A stretch of 64,000 bases of DNA, taken from NCBI RefSeq assembly GCF_031583025.1, contig NZ_CP134062.1, forward strand, positions 4,995,234 to 5,059,233, in the 5' to 3' direction. The translations under genes were made by a program, and so were the position numbers. Of this stretch, positions 43,170 through 55,854 are shown in pieces. The first letter of the stretch is position 1. Every line of letters starts with the position of its first letter. The stretch is from Mycobacterium sp. Z3061. GTDB taxonomy: Bacteria > Actinomycetota > Actinomycetes > Mycobacteriales > Mycobacteriaceae. The notes beneath the pieces are model-generated. The model saw nothing but the letters and a program-made list of their open reading frames with translations. It ran no database searches and was not told the origin of the DNA.

Positions 43170-43656
43170 CGCCGGCGCTCCTCCCTTCCGTGCCTTCTGA
43201 TCCCGTCACAACCGCACCTTCTTGGCCCTCGAGCTGTCCGTCCGGGTCGCCGGTCCGCAGCTTCTTCCACACCGGCAGCGCAGTCGATGCCACCAGTAAC
43301 ACCTGGAAGAGTGCCAGGCCGAACACCACGCCCAGACCTTCGGGCCGGAATATGAAAGCGATGATCAACGCGAGGATCGTGATGAGCGCGACGCGTGAGG
43401 CCGAGTTGATGGCCATCGAACGCTTCAGCGGATGATCGCGCGCGGTGATCGACTCGACCGAACGACGCACCATCAGCGCGTTGAGCAAACCCAGCATCAA
43501 CCCGATTCCGAAGAACCCCCCGACGACGGGGTGACCGGCGTAGCCGGCGATCAAAGTCGCTACCGCCGTCACCCCCAGGCTGATGAGAAACAGCCGAACG
43601 GGACGGAACGCAACAGCGGGAAACACCAACGGCGCGTCCTGCGCTGGTGTCGTCAC
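43162..43656 (-). CDS. AtpI-like ATP synthase accessory membrane protein (Rv1303 type)
   Basis: Protein of 164 residues with four hydrophobic helices in residues 18-130 and a soluble acidic C-terminal tail. It occupies the atpI position upstream of atpB, so a role in c-ring assembly or magnesium supply is inferred. GTG start with TGAGGTG upstream. The 227 bases before it, up to the end of wecA, have no gene and must hold any separate ATP synthase promoter; I see no convincing box there. Confidence 0.85.
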   Translation of the reverse strand: MTTPAQDAPLVFPAVAFRPVRLFLISLGVTAVATLIAGYAGHPVVGGFFGIGLMLGLLNALMVRRSVESITARDHPLKRSMAINSASRVALITILALIIAFIFRPEGLGVVFGLALFQVLLVASTALPVWKKLRTGDPDGQLEGQEGAVVTGSEGTEGRSAGDD

Positions 43657-43883
43657 TGCAGCACCTCAATCCCAGGTTGGTGGGGCGAAAACCACGCGAC
43701 CGACTGATCCGTGGCCCGCCGAGCGTATCGCAAGGGTCACGCTGGATTTACCCAAGGGGTAGCTCCCTGTGTCGGTCTTGCGCCGGCGGCACCGGAAACC
43801 CATCCGACGGGCCGGGGAGCCGGCAACCCGCGAGGTTTATTTCGGGGTTCTACCAGCACCGTACCATAGGACAGCCTGACCTA

Positions 43884-45092
43884 CTACTGATCGTCGTAGT
43901 ACTCGTCGCGACGGCGCAACAGCGGAATCACGGTTGCGACGCCCGCGACGGCGATTGCTCCCAGCATCACCGCGGCGGTGTGGCGGGGGTCGAAAAAAAT
44001 CGTGCTCGCCGCGCCGAAGGCCACGATGCCGACCCACAGGTAGATGAGCAGCACCACCCGGCGATGGGAATGGCCGATCTGCAGCAGCCGGTGGTGCAGA
44101 TGCATTTTGTCGGGGGTGAAGGCACTGCGGCCCGCGCGGGTGCGCCGCACGATCGCCAGCAGCAGGTCGAGCATCGGCACGAACATGACGGCGACCACCA
44201 GCAGGAACGGCGACAGCAGAGCAAACACATCGCGGGCGCCGTAGGCGTTCTGCGAGATCGGTCCGGCGGCAGTCGTCGAGGCCGCCGCAAGCATCAGGCC
44301 GATCAGCATCGAACCGGAGTCACCCATGAAGATCCGGGCCCGGTGGAAGTTGTGCGGCAGAAACCCCAGACAGGCACCCGCGAGAACCACCGAGATCACC
44401 GCGGGCGGGTAGTAGAGCACGTCGCCGCCATGGTCGCGCAGCAGGCCCACCGAGAACATGCAGATCGCCAGGGCTGTGATGAGGCCCAGCCCCGCCGCCA
44501 GCCCGTCCAGCCCGTCGACGAAGTTCATCGCATTGACGATCGAGACCGTCAATGCCAGCGTCAGCAGGATCGAGGATGCCTGGTCCAGCACGATGGTGCC
44601 GACGCCGCCTACCGGGATGTACAGGACGCTCCACGCGACACCCATGGTGACCAGCACACTTGCGGCGGTGATCTGGCCGGCGAACTTGGTCAGCGCGTCC
44701 AGGCCCCAGCGGTCGTCGATCAGTCCGATACCCATGATCACCGCGCCGGCGACCAGCACCGCGGGCATGCCGGTGGAGTAGACGAACCCGCGGGTGAGCG
44801 CCGGCAGCTGGGAGGCCAGGAAGACGGCCGAGCCGACGCCGAGGAACATCGCCAACCCGCCCATGCGGGGCGTCGGCGTCACGTGCACATCCCGTTCGCG
44901 GGGGTAGGCGACGGCGCCCAGGCGGGTGGCCAGCACGCGAACCGGCCCGGTCGCGAAATAGGTGATGATGGCCGCGGTCAGCCCGACCAGAGCAAGCTCG
45001 CGCAGCGGGACTCCGGCGCTGCGGTCGGACAGTGCGAGCAAACCACCGGCAAGGCTGGCCACATCGCTGGACACCTCGAGACCGTACTTCAC
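43884..45092 (-). CDS. wecA: Decaprenyl-phosphate GlcNAc-1-phosphate transferase WecA
   Basis: Polytopic enzyme of about 402 residues (roughly eleven helices) that starts the arabinogalactan linker by transferring GlcNAc-1-phosphate to decaprenyl phosphate. Active-site motifs are GLIDDRWGL, NAMNFVDGLDGLAAG, IFMGDSGSM and the His-rich MHLHHRLLQIGHSHRR. GTG 45092 is used; a TTG one codon upstream is less likely. It matches rfe (Rv1302). The 100-base gap from sua5 contains no other gene. Confidence 0.94.
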   Translation of the reverse strand: MKYGLEVSSDVASLAGGLLALSDRSAGVPLRELALVGLTAAIITYFATGPVRVLATRLGAVAYPRERDVHVTPTPRMGGLAMFLGVGSAVFLASQLPALTRGFVYSTGMPAVLVAGAVIMGIGLIDDRWGLDALTKFAGQITAASVLVTMGVAWSVLYIPVGGVGTIVLDQASSILLTLALTVSIVNAMNFVDGLDGLAAGLGLITALAICMFSVGLLRDHGGDVLYYPPAVISVVLAGACLGFLPHNFHRARIFMGDSGSMLIGLMLAAASTTAAGPISQNAYGARDVFALLSPFLLVVAVMFVPMLDLLLAIVRRTRAGRSAFTPDKMHLHHRLLQIGHSHRRVVLLIYLWVGIVAFGAASTIFFDPRHTAAVMLGAIAVAGVATVIPLLRRRDEYYDDQ

Positions 45093-45192
45093 CAACCTGA
45101 GACCGGTGCGCCCGCGGTCATCGCCGAACGTGAAACCACGGTGAGATTCGGGCCGGATTTTCGCCGTCAGATCACGGTCGGCGACCGAAGCG

Positions 45193-45846
45193 CTACTCGA
45201 TCAGGCTCGCCGCGTCCACGCCGAGCACCTCAGCGACGCGGGCGGTGCTGACCGGCCCCTCACGCAGGATGCGTGGGGCCTTTCCGCTCAGGTCGACGAT
45301 CGTCGAGGCGGCCTGCTGCGCGGCCGGCCCGCCGTCGAGGTAGACGTCCACGCGGGGGCCGAGTTGACGCTGGGCTTCGTCGACGTCGACGGCGGCGGGC
45401 TGGCCGGAGACGTTGGCGCTGGACACGGCCATCGGCCCGACCTCGCGCAGCAACTCGATGGCGACCGGGTGCAACGGCATCCGCAGCATCACGGTGCCGT
45501 GCGCGTCGCCGAGGTCCCATTGCAGCGACGGCGCCTGCATCACCACCAGGCTCAGCGCGCCGGGCCAGAATGCCCGGATCAGTTCGCGCGCCCCGTCCGG
45601 CATCCCGTACACCAGGCCCTCGATGGTGTGCCAGGAGCCGACCAGCACGCCCACCGGCATGTCGCGGCCGCGGCCCTTGGCCGCCAGCAGCGCGTCCACC
45701 GCGGTGCTGTCGAAAGCGTCGGCCGCGAGGCCGTAGACGGTGTCAGTCGGCATGACGACCAGCCGGCCGGCCTTGAGCGCATCCACCGCGGCGGTGATTC
45801 CACGCGCCCGACGATCCGGGTCGGCGCAGTCGAAAACCTCACTCAT
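45193..45846 (-). CDS. L-threonylcarbamoyladenylate synthase (Sua5/TsaC)
   Basis: Makes threonylcarbamoyl-AMP for the t6A modification of ANN-reading tRNAs. The 217-residue YrdC-domain protein has VVMPTDTVYGLAADAF, AKGRGRDMPVGVLV, FWPGALSLVV and VSSANVSGQPA. A short C-terminal extension follows; the full Sua5 domain is absent. It overlaps prmC by 8 nt. An orphan RimI-like gene at 59.2 kb belongs to a family often found with other t6A genes, but those are not in this window. Confidence 0.92.
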   Translation of the reverse strand: MSEVFDCADPDRRARGITAAVDALKAGRLVVMPTDTVYGLAADAFDSTAVDALLAAKGRGRDMPVGVLVGSWHTIEGLVYGMPDGARELIRAFWPGALSLVVMQAPSLQWDLGDAHGTVMLRMPLHPVAIELLREVGPMAVSSANVSGQPAAVDVDEAQRQLGPRVDVYLDGGPAAQQAASTIVDLSGKAPRILREGPVSTARVAEVLGVDAASLIE

Positions 45847-46699
45847 CGGCGCTTCCCCTCCGGGCCGTCACGAACCTGGGCCGTCCGGCCAGATCGTCGC
45901 GGGCCACAACGTCACTGAAAAGCCCAGTCCTGTTGATGCATGCGACGGTCAGCGCCGACGTGGTGTCGTCATGCTCGACGGCGAACCGACCGCCCGGGCG
46001 CAGCCAACTCGCGGCGCGCGCGACAACGGCGGGTATCACCGCCATCCCGTCCGGTCCGCCGAACACCGCATGCGACGGATCATGTTGTGTCACTTCGGGT
46101 TCCAGCACTGCATCGGCCGGGACGTACGGCGGGTTCGAGACGACGAGGTCGACCCGGCCGTCGAGTTCCGGCAGCAGGCCGGGCGTGTCGATGTCAGCGT
46201 GCACCAGTTCCACGCCGGTGCCCTCGACGTTGCGACGGGCGTATTCCAGGGCCGCCTCGGAGTCGTCGATGCCGACAATTCGGGCGCCCGGCCAGCGCCG
46301 CGACAGGGCGACTGCCAGCGCACCGGAGCCCGTGCATGCGTCGACAATGACCGGCTGCGCCGGAAGTGATTGTCCGACAGCCCATTCGAACATCGCCTCG
46401 GTCTCGGGCCGCGGGATGAACACCCCCGGGCCGACGTGCAGCAGCACCGGCCCGAAACCGACCGTCCCGATGAGGTGTTGCAACGGCACCCGCTGGGCGC
46501 GTGCCGCTACGGCGTGCTGGAAGCGTTCGAAGAACTCGTCGGCAGGATCCACAAACCGGAGCCGGCCGCGGTCGGTGCCGGCCACGTGGGCGGCCAGCTG
46601 CTCGGCATCCCAGCGGGCGGAGTCGATTCCCGCTTCGGCCAGTTGCGCCGCAGCGGAGTCGATCGCCTGCCGCAGGGATTGCCGAACTGTCCCGGTCAT
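45839..46699 (-). CDS. prmC: Release factor glutamine methyltransferase
   Basis: S-adenosylmethionine-dependent enzyme of 286 residues that methylates the GGQ glutamine of release factors. It has an N-terminal helical domain, then [23 protein letters not shown] and the catalytic VSNPPYVP motif. The ATG at 46699 overlaps the prfA stop (ATGA), so enzyme and substrate are translationally coupled. Upstream in-frame sequence lies inside prfA and is a shadow. Confidence 0.95.
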   Translation of the reverse strand: MTGTVRQSLRQAIDSAAAQLAEAGIDSARWDAEQLAAHVAGTDRGRLRFVDPADEFFERFQHAVAARAQRVPLQHLIGTVGFGPVLLHVGPGVFIPRPETEAMFEWAVGQSLPAQPVIVDACTGSGALAVALSRRWPGARIVGIDDSEAALEYARRNVEGTGVELVHADIDTPGLLPELDGRVDLVVSNPPYVPADAVLEPEVTQHDPSHAVFGGPDGMAVIPAVVARAASWLRPGGRFAVEHDDTTSALTVACINRTGLFSDVVARDDLAGRPRFVTARRGSADE

Positions 46700-47772
46700 G
46701 TCGCCTGTTGCAGCCGCGCCTGTTTGTCGGCTTCGCTCAGCGCATCGAACAGCGCGTCCAGGTCGCCGTCGAGAACCTGGTCGAGGTTGTGCGACTTGAA
46801 GCCGATGCGGTGATCGGTGATGCGGTTCTCGGGGAAGTTGTAGGTCCGGATGCGTTCGCTGCGGTCGACCGTGCGGATCTGGCTGGCGCGGTCGGCCGAG
46901 GCGTCGGCGAGCGCCTGCTCCTCGGCCAGCACCTGCAGGCGGGCGGCGAGCACCTGAAGCGCCCGGGTCTTGTTCTGCAACTGTGAGCGTTCGTTCTGGC
47001 AGGTGACGACGATGCCGGTGGGCAGGTGCGTGATCCGCACCGCGGAGTCGGTGGTGTTCACGCCCTGGCCGCCTTTGCCCGATGATCGGTAGACGTCGAT
47101 TCGCAGGTCGGACTCGTCGATCTGTACCTCGCCGACTTCCTCGGGTTCGGGGTAGACCAGCACGCCGGCGGCCGACGTGTGGACCCGGCCCTGTGACTCG
47201 GTCACCGGAACCCGCTGCACGCGGTGCACGCCGCCCTCGAACTTCATCCGCGACCACACGCCGTCGGCGCTGTCGCCCTTACTGCCGATGGCCAGCGTCG
47301 CGTCTTTGTAGCCGCCCAGATCCGACGTGGTCTCGCCCAGCACCGTGACCGTCCAGCCGTGGCGTTCGGCGTACCGGATGTACATCCTGGCCAGGTCGGC
47401 GGCGAACAGGGCCGACTCCTCGCCCCCTTCACCGGATTTCACCTCGAGCACGATGTCGTCGGCATCGTGCGGGTCGCGGGGTGCCAGCATGTCGGTGAGC
47501 TGGGTGTCCAGCTCCGCGACCCGGGCCTCCAGTTCGGTGACCTCCTCGGCGAAGGATGCGTCGTCGACGGCCAGTTCGCGGGCGGTCTCCAGATCGTCGC
47601 GGGCCGACACCAGCTTGCGGTGGGTCGCGACGATCGGCGCCAACCGCGCGAAGCGGCGTCCGGCTTTGCGCGCCTCGTCGGGCTTGCTGTGCAGTTCGGG
47701 ATCGGCGAGCGCCTTCTCGAGAGCTGCGTGCTCGGCGAGCAGGACGTCAATCGTCTGCACCGGCTGCGTCAT
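46696..47772 (-). CDS. prfA: Peptide chain release factor 1
   Basis: Recognises UAA and UAG. The 358-residue protein has the N-terminal helical domain, the PVT tripeptide ([15 protein letters not shown]) that defines RF1 and the peptidyl-tRNA hydrolysis motif [10 protein letters not shown]. It lies about 90 bases after rpmE on the same strand and overlaps prmC. Confidence 0.97.
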   Translation of the reverse strand: MTQPVQTIDVLLAEHAALEKALADPELHSKPDEARKAGRRFARLAPIVATHRKLVSARDDLETARELAVDDASFAEEVTELEARVAELDTQLTDMLAPRDPHDADDIVLEVKSGEGGEESALFAADLARMYIRYAERHGWTVTVLGETTSDLGGYKDATLAIGSKGDSADGVWSRMKFEGGVHRVQRVPVTESQGRVHTSAAGVLVYPEPEEVGEVQIDESDLRIDVYRSSGKGGQGVNTTDSAVRITHLPTGIVVTCQNERSQLQNKTRALQVLAARLQVLAEEQALADASADRASQIRTVDRSERIRTYNFPENRITDHRIGFKSHNLDQVLDGDLDALFDALSEADKQARLQQAT

Positions 47773-47862
47773 GTCACCTCCCTGGTAGCCGCTTCGAACC
47801 CCGAACGCGAACCGACGCCCGGCCTGCGCTGGTATCGCACAGTTCGGGCGTCGGAAAGGCAG

Positions 47863-48096
47863 CTATTTGTCGGCCGCAGCTTTGTCCGCGTTGCGCTTGC
47901 CGTAGCGCTTCTCGAAGCGCGCGACCCGGCCACCGCTGTCGAGAATCTTCTGCTTGCCGGTGTAGAAGGGATGGCACTGCGAGCAGACCTCGGCCACGAT
48001 GCGGCCACCCGGCTTGGTGCTGCGGGTGGTGAAGGAATTCCCGCAACCGCAGACCACGGTGGTCTCCTCGTAGGCGGGATGGATGTCAGTTTTCAT
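47863..48096 (-). CDS. rpmE: Ribosomal protein L31, zinc-binding form
   Basis: Large-subunit protein of 77 residues of the C+ type, with zinc ligands in VCGCGNSF and [13 protein letters not shown]. The zinc-free alternative in mycobacteria is regulated by Zur elsewhere. The ATG at 48096 follows GAGGAAAGC. A TTGACC and CATAAT pair near 48183-48200 is too closely spaced to be one promoter, so the promoter stays unassigned. Confidence 0.95.
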   Translation of the reverse strand: MKTDIHPAYEETTVVCGCGNSFTTRSTKPGGRIVAEVCSQCHPFYTGKQKILDSGGRVARFEKRYGKRNADKAAADK

Positions 48097-48316
48097 GCTT
48101 TCCTCTTCGTCATATGCCACTCGGGGCCCCTGGTCGGCCCGGACCGCGAACCTGAAGTGGTTCCGAGTGATCGACCGTCGATTATGCCAGGTCAACCTAC
48201 GTCAGCCTAAACGCCGGGGTGGGGATGCCTATTCCCGCCGCGGAGCCTCGCTTCCACGCCGCCCGGTCCGCTGTCAACCGTTGCCAACGGCGGCGGGATT
48301 GGCGTAAGAGAACCTG

Positions 48317-48883
48317 ATGCAACTGCGGATACCCAGCATCGCTCTGCTGTTCGCCATCGGGGGCATCGCCGGTCTGATCGGCGATCACGGTCATGTCGTC
48401 ACCGGCACTCTGGTGTACCTGCCGGCGTCGCATCGGGTCCCGTTCGTATGGACCAGCCCGATCTGGTTTCCCGCACTCGTGGGTGGTGCCACCGTCCTGT
48501 TGGCCGAGCTGCGGCTGCACCTCGGGGCGGCACGCACGGCTGTGACGGCGCGCCAAGGTCTCGGCGGGGTCGCGGCCGTGGTGGGCACCTACGCCGTCAC
48601 CGCGTTGGCGCATACGGCGCCGGTGTTCGTCAGCACGGTGCTGATCTGCGCGATCGCGACCATCACCTGGTCGGTGCTCGGCGATCGGCTCGCCGTGGTG
48701 GGCGGAGTCGCGGTCGCCATCGTCGGGCCCGCGGCCGAGGTCGGCATCGAAGCCCTCGACGTATTTCGCTACACCCAGGGCAGCGACGGCCTGTTCGGCG
48801 TCGCGCCATGGCTGGTTCCGCTGTACTTCGCCTTCGGCGTGGTGGCGGCGCTGCTCGGCGAGATCGCCGCGAAACAGAACTAG
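48317..48883 (+). CDS. Insig-like integral membrane protein
   Basis: Hydrophobic protein of 188 residues with about six predicted helices. The C-terminal part (RYT at 151-153, then GVAPWLVPLYFAFGVVAALLGEI at 161-183) resembles the end of eukaryotic Insig proteins, which read YQYT, then SWLPCIFFAGG and a final glycine-rich helix. A mycobacterial Insig homologue (MvINS of M. vanbaalenii) has a published structure with bound diacylglycerol, so a lipid-sensing or lipid-binding role is possible here. No such gene lies between rpmE and rho in H37Rv. Its stop overlaps that of rho within CTAG. Confidence 0.65.
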   Translation: MQLRIPSIALLFAIGGIAGLIGDHGHVVTGTLVYLPASHRVPFVWTSPIWFPALVGGATVLLAELRLHLGAARTAVTARQGLGGVAAVVGTYAVTALAHTAPVFVSTVLICAIATITWSVLGDRLAVVGGVAVAIVGPAAEVGIEALDVFRYTQGSDGLFGVAPWLVPLYFAFGVVAALLGEIAAKQN

Positions 48884-50808
48884 TCGTTGTCCATGTTGCC
48901 CGGTGTCGTCTTGGACACCTGGACGAGGAACTCGTAGTTCGTCTTCGTCTTACGCAGCTGCGACATCAGCAGGTCGATGGCCTGGTGAGAGTCCAGACCC
49001 GACAGCACCCGGCGCAGCTTGTGCACGATGCCGAACTCGTCCGGGGACAGCAGCAACTCGTCCTTCCGGGTACCCGACGGGTTGACGTCGACCGCGGGGA
49101 AGACCCGCCGTTCGGAGATCTTGCGGTCCAGCTTGAGCTCGGCGTTACCGGTGCCCTTGAACTCCTCGAAGATGACCGTGTCACCGGTGGAGCCGGTCTC
49201 GACCATCGCCGTGGCGATGATGGTCAGCGAGCCGCCTTCCTCGATGTTGCGGGCCGCACCTAGGAAACGCTTGGGCGGGTACAGCGCGGTCGAGTCGACA
49301 CCACCGGACAGGATCCGGCCGGAGGCAGGCGACGCGTTGTTGTACGCGCGGCCCAGCCGGGTGATCGAGTCAAGCAGCACCACGACGTCCTTGCCCTGCT
49401 CCACCAGGCGCTTGGCGCGCTCGATGGCCAGCTCGGCGACCGAGGTGTGGTCTGACGGCGGCCGGTCGAAGGTGGAGGCGATGACCTCACCCTTGACCGA
49501 ACGGGTCATGTCGGTGACCTCCTCGGGGCGCTCGTCGACGAGCACGACCATGAGGTGGCATTCGGGGTTGTTCTTGGTGATCGCGTTGGCGATGTCCTGC
49601 AGGATCGTGGTCTTACCCGCCTTGGGCGGCGACACGATCAGGGCGCGCTGGCCCTTGCCGATCGGCATGATCAGGTCGATGACCCTGGTGGTCAGCCGGT
49701 CCGGCGTGGTTTCCAGACGCAGGCGCTGGTTGGGGTACAACGGCGTCAACTTCTGGAAATCGGGACGCTTCCTGGCGTCCTCGACGGGTCCGCCGTTGAC
49801 GCTGTCCAGGCGTACCAGTGGGTTGAACTTCTGCCGCTGGTTGGGCTGTTCGCCGTCTTTGGGCACCCGCACCGCCCCGGTCACCGCGTCGCCGCGCCGT
49901 AAGCCGTTCTTGCGCACCATGTTCATGGACACGTAGACGTCGTGCGGACCGGCCAGGTAACCGGAGGTTCGCACGAAGGCGTAGTTGTCCAGCACGTCGA
50001 GAATCCCGGCCACCGGTTGTACGACGTCGTCCTCGCGCAGTTCGGATTCCCCGGCCTCGCCGGTGCGCTCGCCACGGCGCCTGCGGTCGCGGAACCGGCG
50101 TCCCCGCCGGCCCTGCCGTCCGTCGCCGTCGTCGTCGGCGCCACCGCCGCCGCCGCGTTGCTGGCCGTTGCCCTGCTGGTCGCCGGACTGGTCGTTGCCC
50201 GAGTCCGCCGAGCGGTCGTCGGTGTCTGCTTTCCTCTGGCCACGCTCACCCTGGCCACGCTCGCGGTCACCCTGACCACGCTCACCCTTGGGCTCACCCT
50301 TGTCGCGCTCGCCGCGGTCGCGGGCCGGCTCTTTGTCGGTGTCGTCGGCGTTCTCGCCTTTGTTGCCACCACCGGCGGACCCCGCCTGCCGGGACGCGCC
50401 ACGGCGTTCGCGACGCGGCGTTTCCGCGGCGTCGGGCGCCTCTGCGGGCGCAGCCTCCGGGGTGGTCACCTGGGCGGTGGGAGGTTCTTGCGCGGCGTCG
50501 TTCTGGGTCGGCGCATCGGCTTTGGCCGATTCCTGCTGCGGCTCGGCGTCACCGGCCGACTTGCCGTTCGCCTGTCCCCTGGTCTGCTGGATCGCAGCGA
50601 TCAGCTCGCTCTTGCGCATGCCTGACGTCCCTTTGACGCCGGCTCGGTTAGCCAGTGCGCGCAGCTCAGGCAGCACCATGGTGGACAGCGAGCTGGACGG
50701 CGCATTGGATTTGACGTCCGAAACATCGGAAGCGTCGGGGGTCACGGAGTTCGACACCTTGTCGGCGTCGGTGCTTTCGCCAGCCGTGATGAGGTCCGTA
50801 TCAGTCAC
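48880..50808 (-). CDS. rho: Transcription termination factor Rho with large N-terminal insertion
   Basis: Hexameric RNA helicase of 642 residues. Order: an acidic start, a Rho-N helical domain (LPELRALANRAGVKGTSGMRKSELIAAIQQ, about 47-76), a disordered insertion of about 165 residues rich in Asp, Arg, Gly and Gln, an RNA-binding cold-shock domain (VAGILDVLDNYAFVRTSGYLAG, from about 265), then the ATPase with P-loop SPPKAGKTTILQ and the Q-loop and R-loop region (SITRLGRAYN). The insertion is usual in actinobacterial Rho. GTG start after GAAAGGA. Confidence 0.96.
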   Translation of the reverse strand: MTDTDLITAGESTDADKVSNSVTPDASDVSDVKSNAPSSSLSTMVLPELRALANRAGVKGTSGMRKSELIAAIQQTRGQANGKSAGDAEPQQESAKADAPTQNDAAQEPPTAQVTTPEAAPAEAPDAAETPRRERRGASRQAGSAGGGNKGENADDTDKEPARDRGERDKGEPKGERGQGDRERGQGERGQRKADTDDRSADSGNDQSGDQQGNGQQRGGGGGADDDGDGRQGRRGRRFRDRRRRGERTGEAGESELREDDVVQPVAGILDVLDNYAFVRTSGYLAGPHDVYVSMNMVRKNGLRRGDAVTGAVRVPKDGEQPNQRQKFNPLVRLDSVNGGPVEDARKRPDFQKLTPLYPNQRLRLETTPDRLTTRVIDLIMPIGKGQRALIVSPPKAGKTTILQDIANAITKNNPECHLMVVLVDERPEEVTDMTRSVKGEVIASTFDRPPSDHTSVAELAIERAKRLVEQGKDVVVLLDSITRLGRAYNNASPASGRILSGGVDSTALYPPKRFLGAARNIEEGGSLTIIATAMVETGSTGDTVIFEEFKGTGNAELKLDRKISERRVFPAVDVNPSGTRKDELLLSPDEFGIVHKLRRVLSGLDSHQAIDLLMSQLRKTKTNYEFLVQVSKTTPGNMDND

Positions 50809-51066
50809 GGATTTCCTTTCTTGCCCCGCTGATCACGTCAAACGGGGATTCCTGCATCAGGTCAAGCATTCAGGCAAATTGCTGAGTGCGCCCAATAATC
50901 GACTCTGAAACGGTGATCGAACAGCGAACCGAGTTCACGAGAAGAATTGGTGGTTGTCTCAGCGTCAAGGCAGTTTGTGCAGAGCAGATGCTGCAATTGC
51001 TGGACGGGTCCGAGGATAGCCCGCTTCCTGGCGGGAAGCAAGCAAACCCGCCCGCCACGCTGTGGA
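50809..51066 (-). promoter_or_regulatory. rho leader region
   Basis: The 258 bases between thrB and rho contain no convincing gene. On the minus strand there is a hairpin CCCGC/GCGGG (51020-51035), then TATCCT (51013-51018, a possible -10), giving a leader of about 200 nt. Just before the rho ribosome-binding site lies CCCCG/CGGGG (50824-50847). This suggests RNA-level control of rho, for example autoregulation; this is inference. Confidence 0.5.
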
Positions 51067-53104
<2,038 letters not shown>

Positions 53105-53108
<4 letters not shown>

Positions 53109-54439
53109 TCGTCAGTTCCTTCCAGCCGCAGCACGCTTTGCACGCTCTGCACCACGTCCAGGTCCGCCAGCGCGTCAACGGTTTCCGACAGCGCGGCGTC
53201 GGTCGCCCGGTGGGTGACCACCACGATGCGGGCACCCACCCGCTGACCGCCCTCGTCGACCACGCCTTCCTGACGCACCTCGGCGATGCTCACCTCGCGC
53301 TTGCCGAATTCGGCTGCCACGGCGGACAACACGCCCGGCTTGTCGGCGACGTTCATGCTGACGTAGTAGCGCGTTTCGATGAATCCCATGGGCGCCACCG
53401 GAAGCCGGGCGTAACGGGACTCGCGCGGACCCCGGCTGCCGAGCACCCGGTTGCGCGCCGCCATCACCAGGTCGCCGGTGACGGCCGATGCGGTGGGCGC
53501 ACCGCCCGCTCCCTGACCGTAGAACATCAGCCGGCCAGCCGCCTCGGCCTCGACGACCACCGCGTTGAACGCGCCGTTGACCGATGCGAGCGGATGCGTC
53601 AGGGGCACCAGCGCGGGATACACGCGAGCCGAAACCCGTTGCTGCCCTTCGTCAGTGGTGATGCGCTCGCAGATGGAGAGCAACTTGATGGTGCAGCCCA
53701 GGGATTTGGCGGACTCGAAGTCGTCCGGGGTGATCTTGGTGATGCCCTCGCGGTAGACGTCGTCGGCGGTGACCCGGGTGTGGAAGGCGATGGACGCCAG
53801 GATCGCCGCCTTGGCCGCGGCGTCGTATCCCTCGACGTCGGCGGTGGGGTCGGCTTCGGCATAGCCGAGGGCGCTCGCGTCGGCCAGCGCCTGTTGGTAA
53901 TCGGCTCCGGTGCTGCCCATTTCGGAGAGGATGTAGTTGGTGGTGCCGTTGACGATGCCGGCCACCCGCAGGACGGTGTCGCCGGCCAGCGACTGGGTCA
54001 GCGGGCGGATGACGGGGATCGCCCCGGCGACCGCGGCCTCGAAATACAGGTCGACGGCTTCTTTTTCGGCGGCGGCGGCCAGTTCGCCGCTGGCGATCGA
54101 CATCAACGCTTTGTTCGCCGTCACGACCGACTTGCCGTGGGCCAGTGCGGCCAGGATGGCCTTGCGGGCCGGTTCGACCGGACCCATCACCTCCACCACG
54201 ATGTCGACGTCATCGCGGCAGACCAGTTCGTCGATGTCGTCGGTGAGCAGTTCGAGCGGCACGCCGCGGTCGCCCCCGAGGCGTCGCACCCCGACGCCGC
54301 GCAGCACCAGCGGGGCGCCGATGCGGCCCGCCAGGTCGTCGGCGCTCTCGTTGATTATGCGCACGACTTCGCTGCCGACCACACCCAACCCGAGCACCGC
54401 TACGCCGATGGCTTGCTTGTCGTTATCGGGCACGGTCAC
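53105..54439 (-). CDS. hom: Homoserine dehydrogenase with ACT domain
   Basis: NAD(P)-dependent enzyme of 444 residues producing homoserine, the branch point to threonine and methionine. It has the Rossmann motif [14 protein letters not shown], the catalytic region [14 protein letters not shown] and [24 protein letters not shown], and a C-terminal ACT domain (about 355-430, [25 protein letters not shown]), so threonine feedback is likely. The GTG start overlaps the lysA stop (GTGA). Also named thrA in M. tuberculosis. Confidence 0.96.
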
Positions 54440-55854
54440 CTCACTTCCAGACTCAGCAGATCGTCGACCGTCTCGCGGCGCAGGATCAAGCGGGACTCCC
54501 CCGCTCGCACCGCGACCACCGCGGGACGGCAGATCATGTTGTAACGACTCGACAGGGAATAGCAGTAGGCGCCGGTCGCGGCGGTGGCGACCAGGTCACC
54601 GGGCCCAACGTCTTCGGGGACCCATGCGTCGCGCACCAGGATGTCGCCGGTTTCGCAATGCTTTCCGACCAGACGGGCCGCGGTCGCGGGCGCGTCGCTG
54701 AGCCTCGACACCAATCGCACGTCGTACTGGGCGTCGTACAACGCGGTACGGATGTTGTCGCTCATGCCGCCGTCGACGCTGACGTAGCGCCGGTTGGCGT
54801 TCGAGCTCACGTCGACGTCTTTGACGGTGCCGACCTCGTAGAGCGTGATGGTGCCCGGGCCGGCGATGGCACGCCCGGGTTCGACGACCAGTCTTGGTGT
54901 GGGGAGCCCGACGGCTGCCGACTCGTTGCTCACGATGGCGCTCAGCTTGTCGGCGAGCTCGGCGATCGGCGGTGGATCGTCGGGCGCCAGATACGAGATG
55001 CCCAGGCCGCCGCCGAGATCCACCGTCGATACCTGCGCGGTCTTGTCGACGCCGAATTCCGCGACGATGTCGCGCAGCAGCCCGATGACCCGGTGCGCGG
55101 CGATTTCGAAGCCGGCGACATCGAAGATCTGCGAACCGATGTGGCTGTGCAGTCCGACCAGCCGCAGGTGGTCGGCGGCGAACACCTTGCGCACCGCCGC
55201 CATGGCCGCTCCGCTGGCCACCGACAGTCCGAACTTCTGGTCTTCGTGCGCGGTGGAGATGAACTCGTGGGTGTGCGCCTCCACGCCGACAGTGAGACGG
55301 ACGAGCACATCCTGGACGATCCCGGCCTCACCTGCGATCGCATCGAGCCGTTCGATCTCGATCATCGAGTCCAGGACGACGTGGCCGACACCGGCTTTCA
55401 CCGCCGCGGTCAGTTCGGCCACGGATTTGTTGTTGCCGTGCAACGTGATTCGTTGCGGCGGGAAGTCCGCGTTGAGCGCGACGGCCAGCTCACCACCCGA
55501 GCAGACGTCGAGCGAGAGGCCCTCCTGCTCGATCCACCGGGCGATTTCGGTGCACAGGAACGCTTTCGCGGCGTAGTGCACATTGGCCCCACCGCCGAAC
55601 GCCGCGGCCGTCTCATGGCAGCGGGAGCGGAAATCGTCTTCGTCAATGACGAACAGCGGGGTGCCGTATTCCCCGGCGAGGTCGGTCAGCTTGACGCCGG
55701 CGATCTGGACGATCCCGTCGTCGTCACGAATGGTGTTGCGCGGCCACACGTTCAGTGCCAGCCGCAACAGCTCCTCGGGTGACTGCGGGCGTGGCGGGCT
55801 GCTGACGGGCCGGGTTTCCTCGGCGTGCCGGGGTCCGGCGGGGTGGACGTTCAC
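54436..55854 (-). CDS. lysA: Diaminopimelate decarboxylase
   Basis: PLP fold-III enzyme of about 472 residues making lysine from meso-diaminopimelate. The cofactor lysine lies in [10 protein letters not shown], with [18 protein letters not shown] and the EPGRAI phosphate loop. GTG 55854 overlaps the argS stop (GTGA). The first 25-30 residues have no counterpart in the H37Rv protein, so a start further inside is possible. Confidence 0.95.
   Translation of the reverse strand: MNVHPAGPRHAEETRPVSSPPRPQSPEELLRLALNVWPRNTIRDDDGIVQIAGVKLTDLAGEYGTPLFVIDEDDFRSRCHETAAAFGGGANVHYAAKAFLCTEIARWIEQEGLSLDVCSGGELAVALNADFPPQRITLHGNNKSVAELTAAVKAGVGHVVLDSMIEIERLDAIAGEAGIVQDVLVRLTVGVEAHTHEFISTAHEDQKFGLSVASGAAMAAVRKVFAADHLRLVGLHSHIGSQIFDVAGFEIAAHRVIGLLRDIVAEFGVDKTAQVSTVDLGGGLGISYLAPDDPPPIAELADKLSAIVSNESAAVGLPTPRLVVEPGRAIAGPGTITLYEVGTVKDVDVSSNANRRYVSVDGGMSDNIRTALYDAQYDVRLVSRLSDAPATAARLVGKHCETGDILVRDAWVPEDVGPGDLVATAATGAYCYSLSSRYNMICRPAVVAVRAGESRLILRRETVDDLLSLEVR

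Noticed and set aside
48183..48215. TTGACC and CATAAT-like boxes upstream of rpmE as one promoter
   Set aside because: The two hexamers are only a few bases apart on the minus strand, so they cannot form one sigma-70-type promoter.
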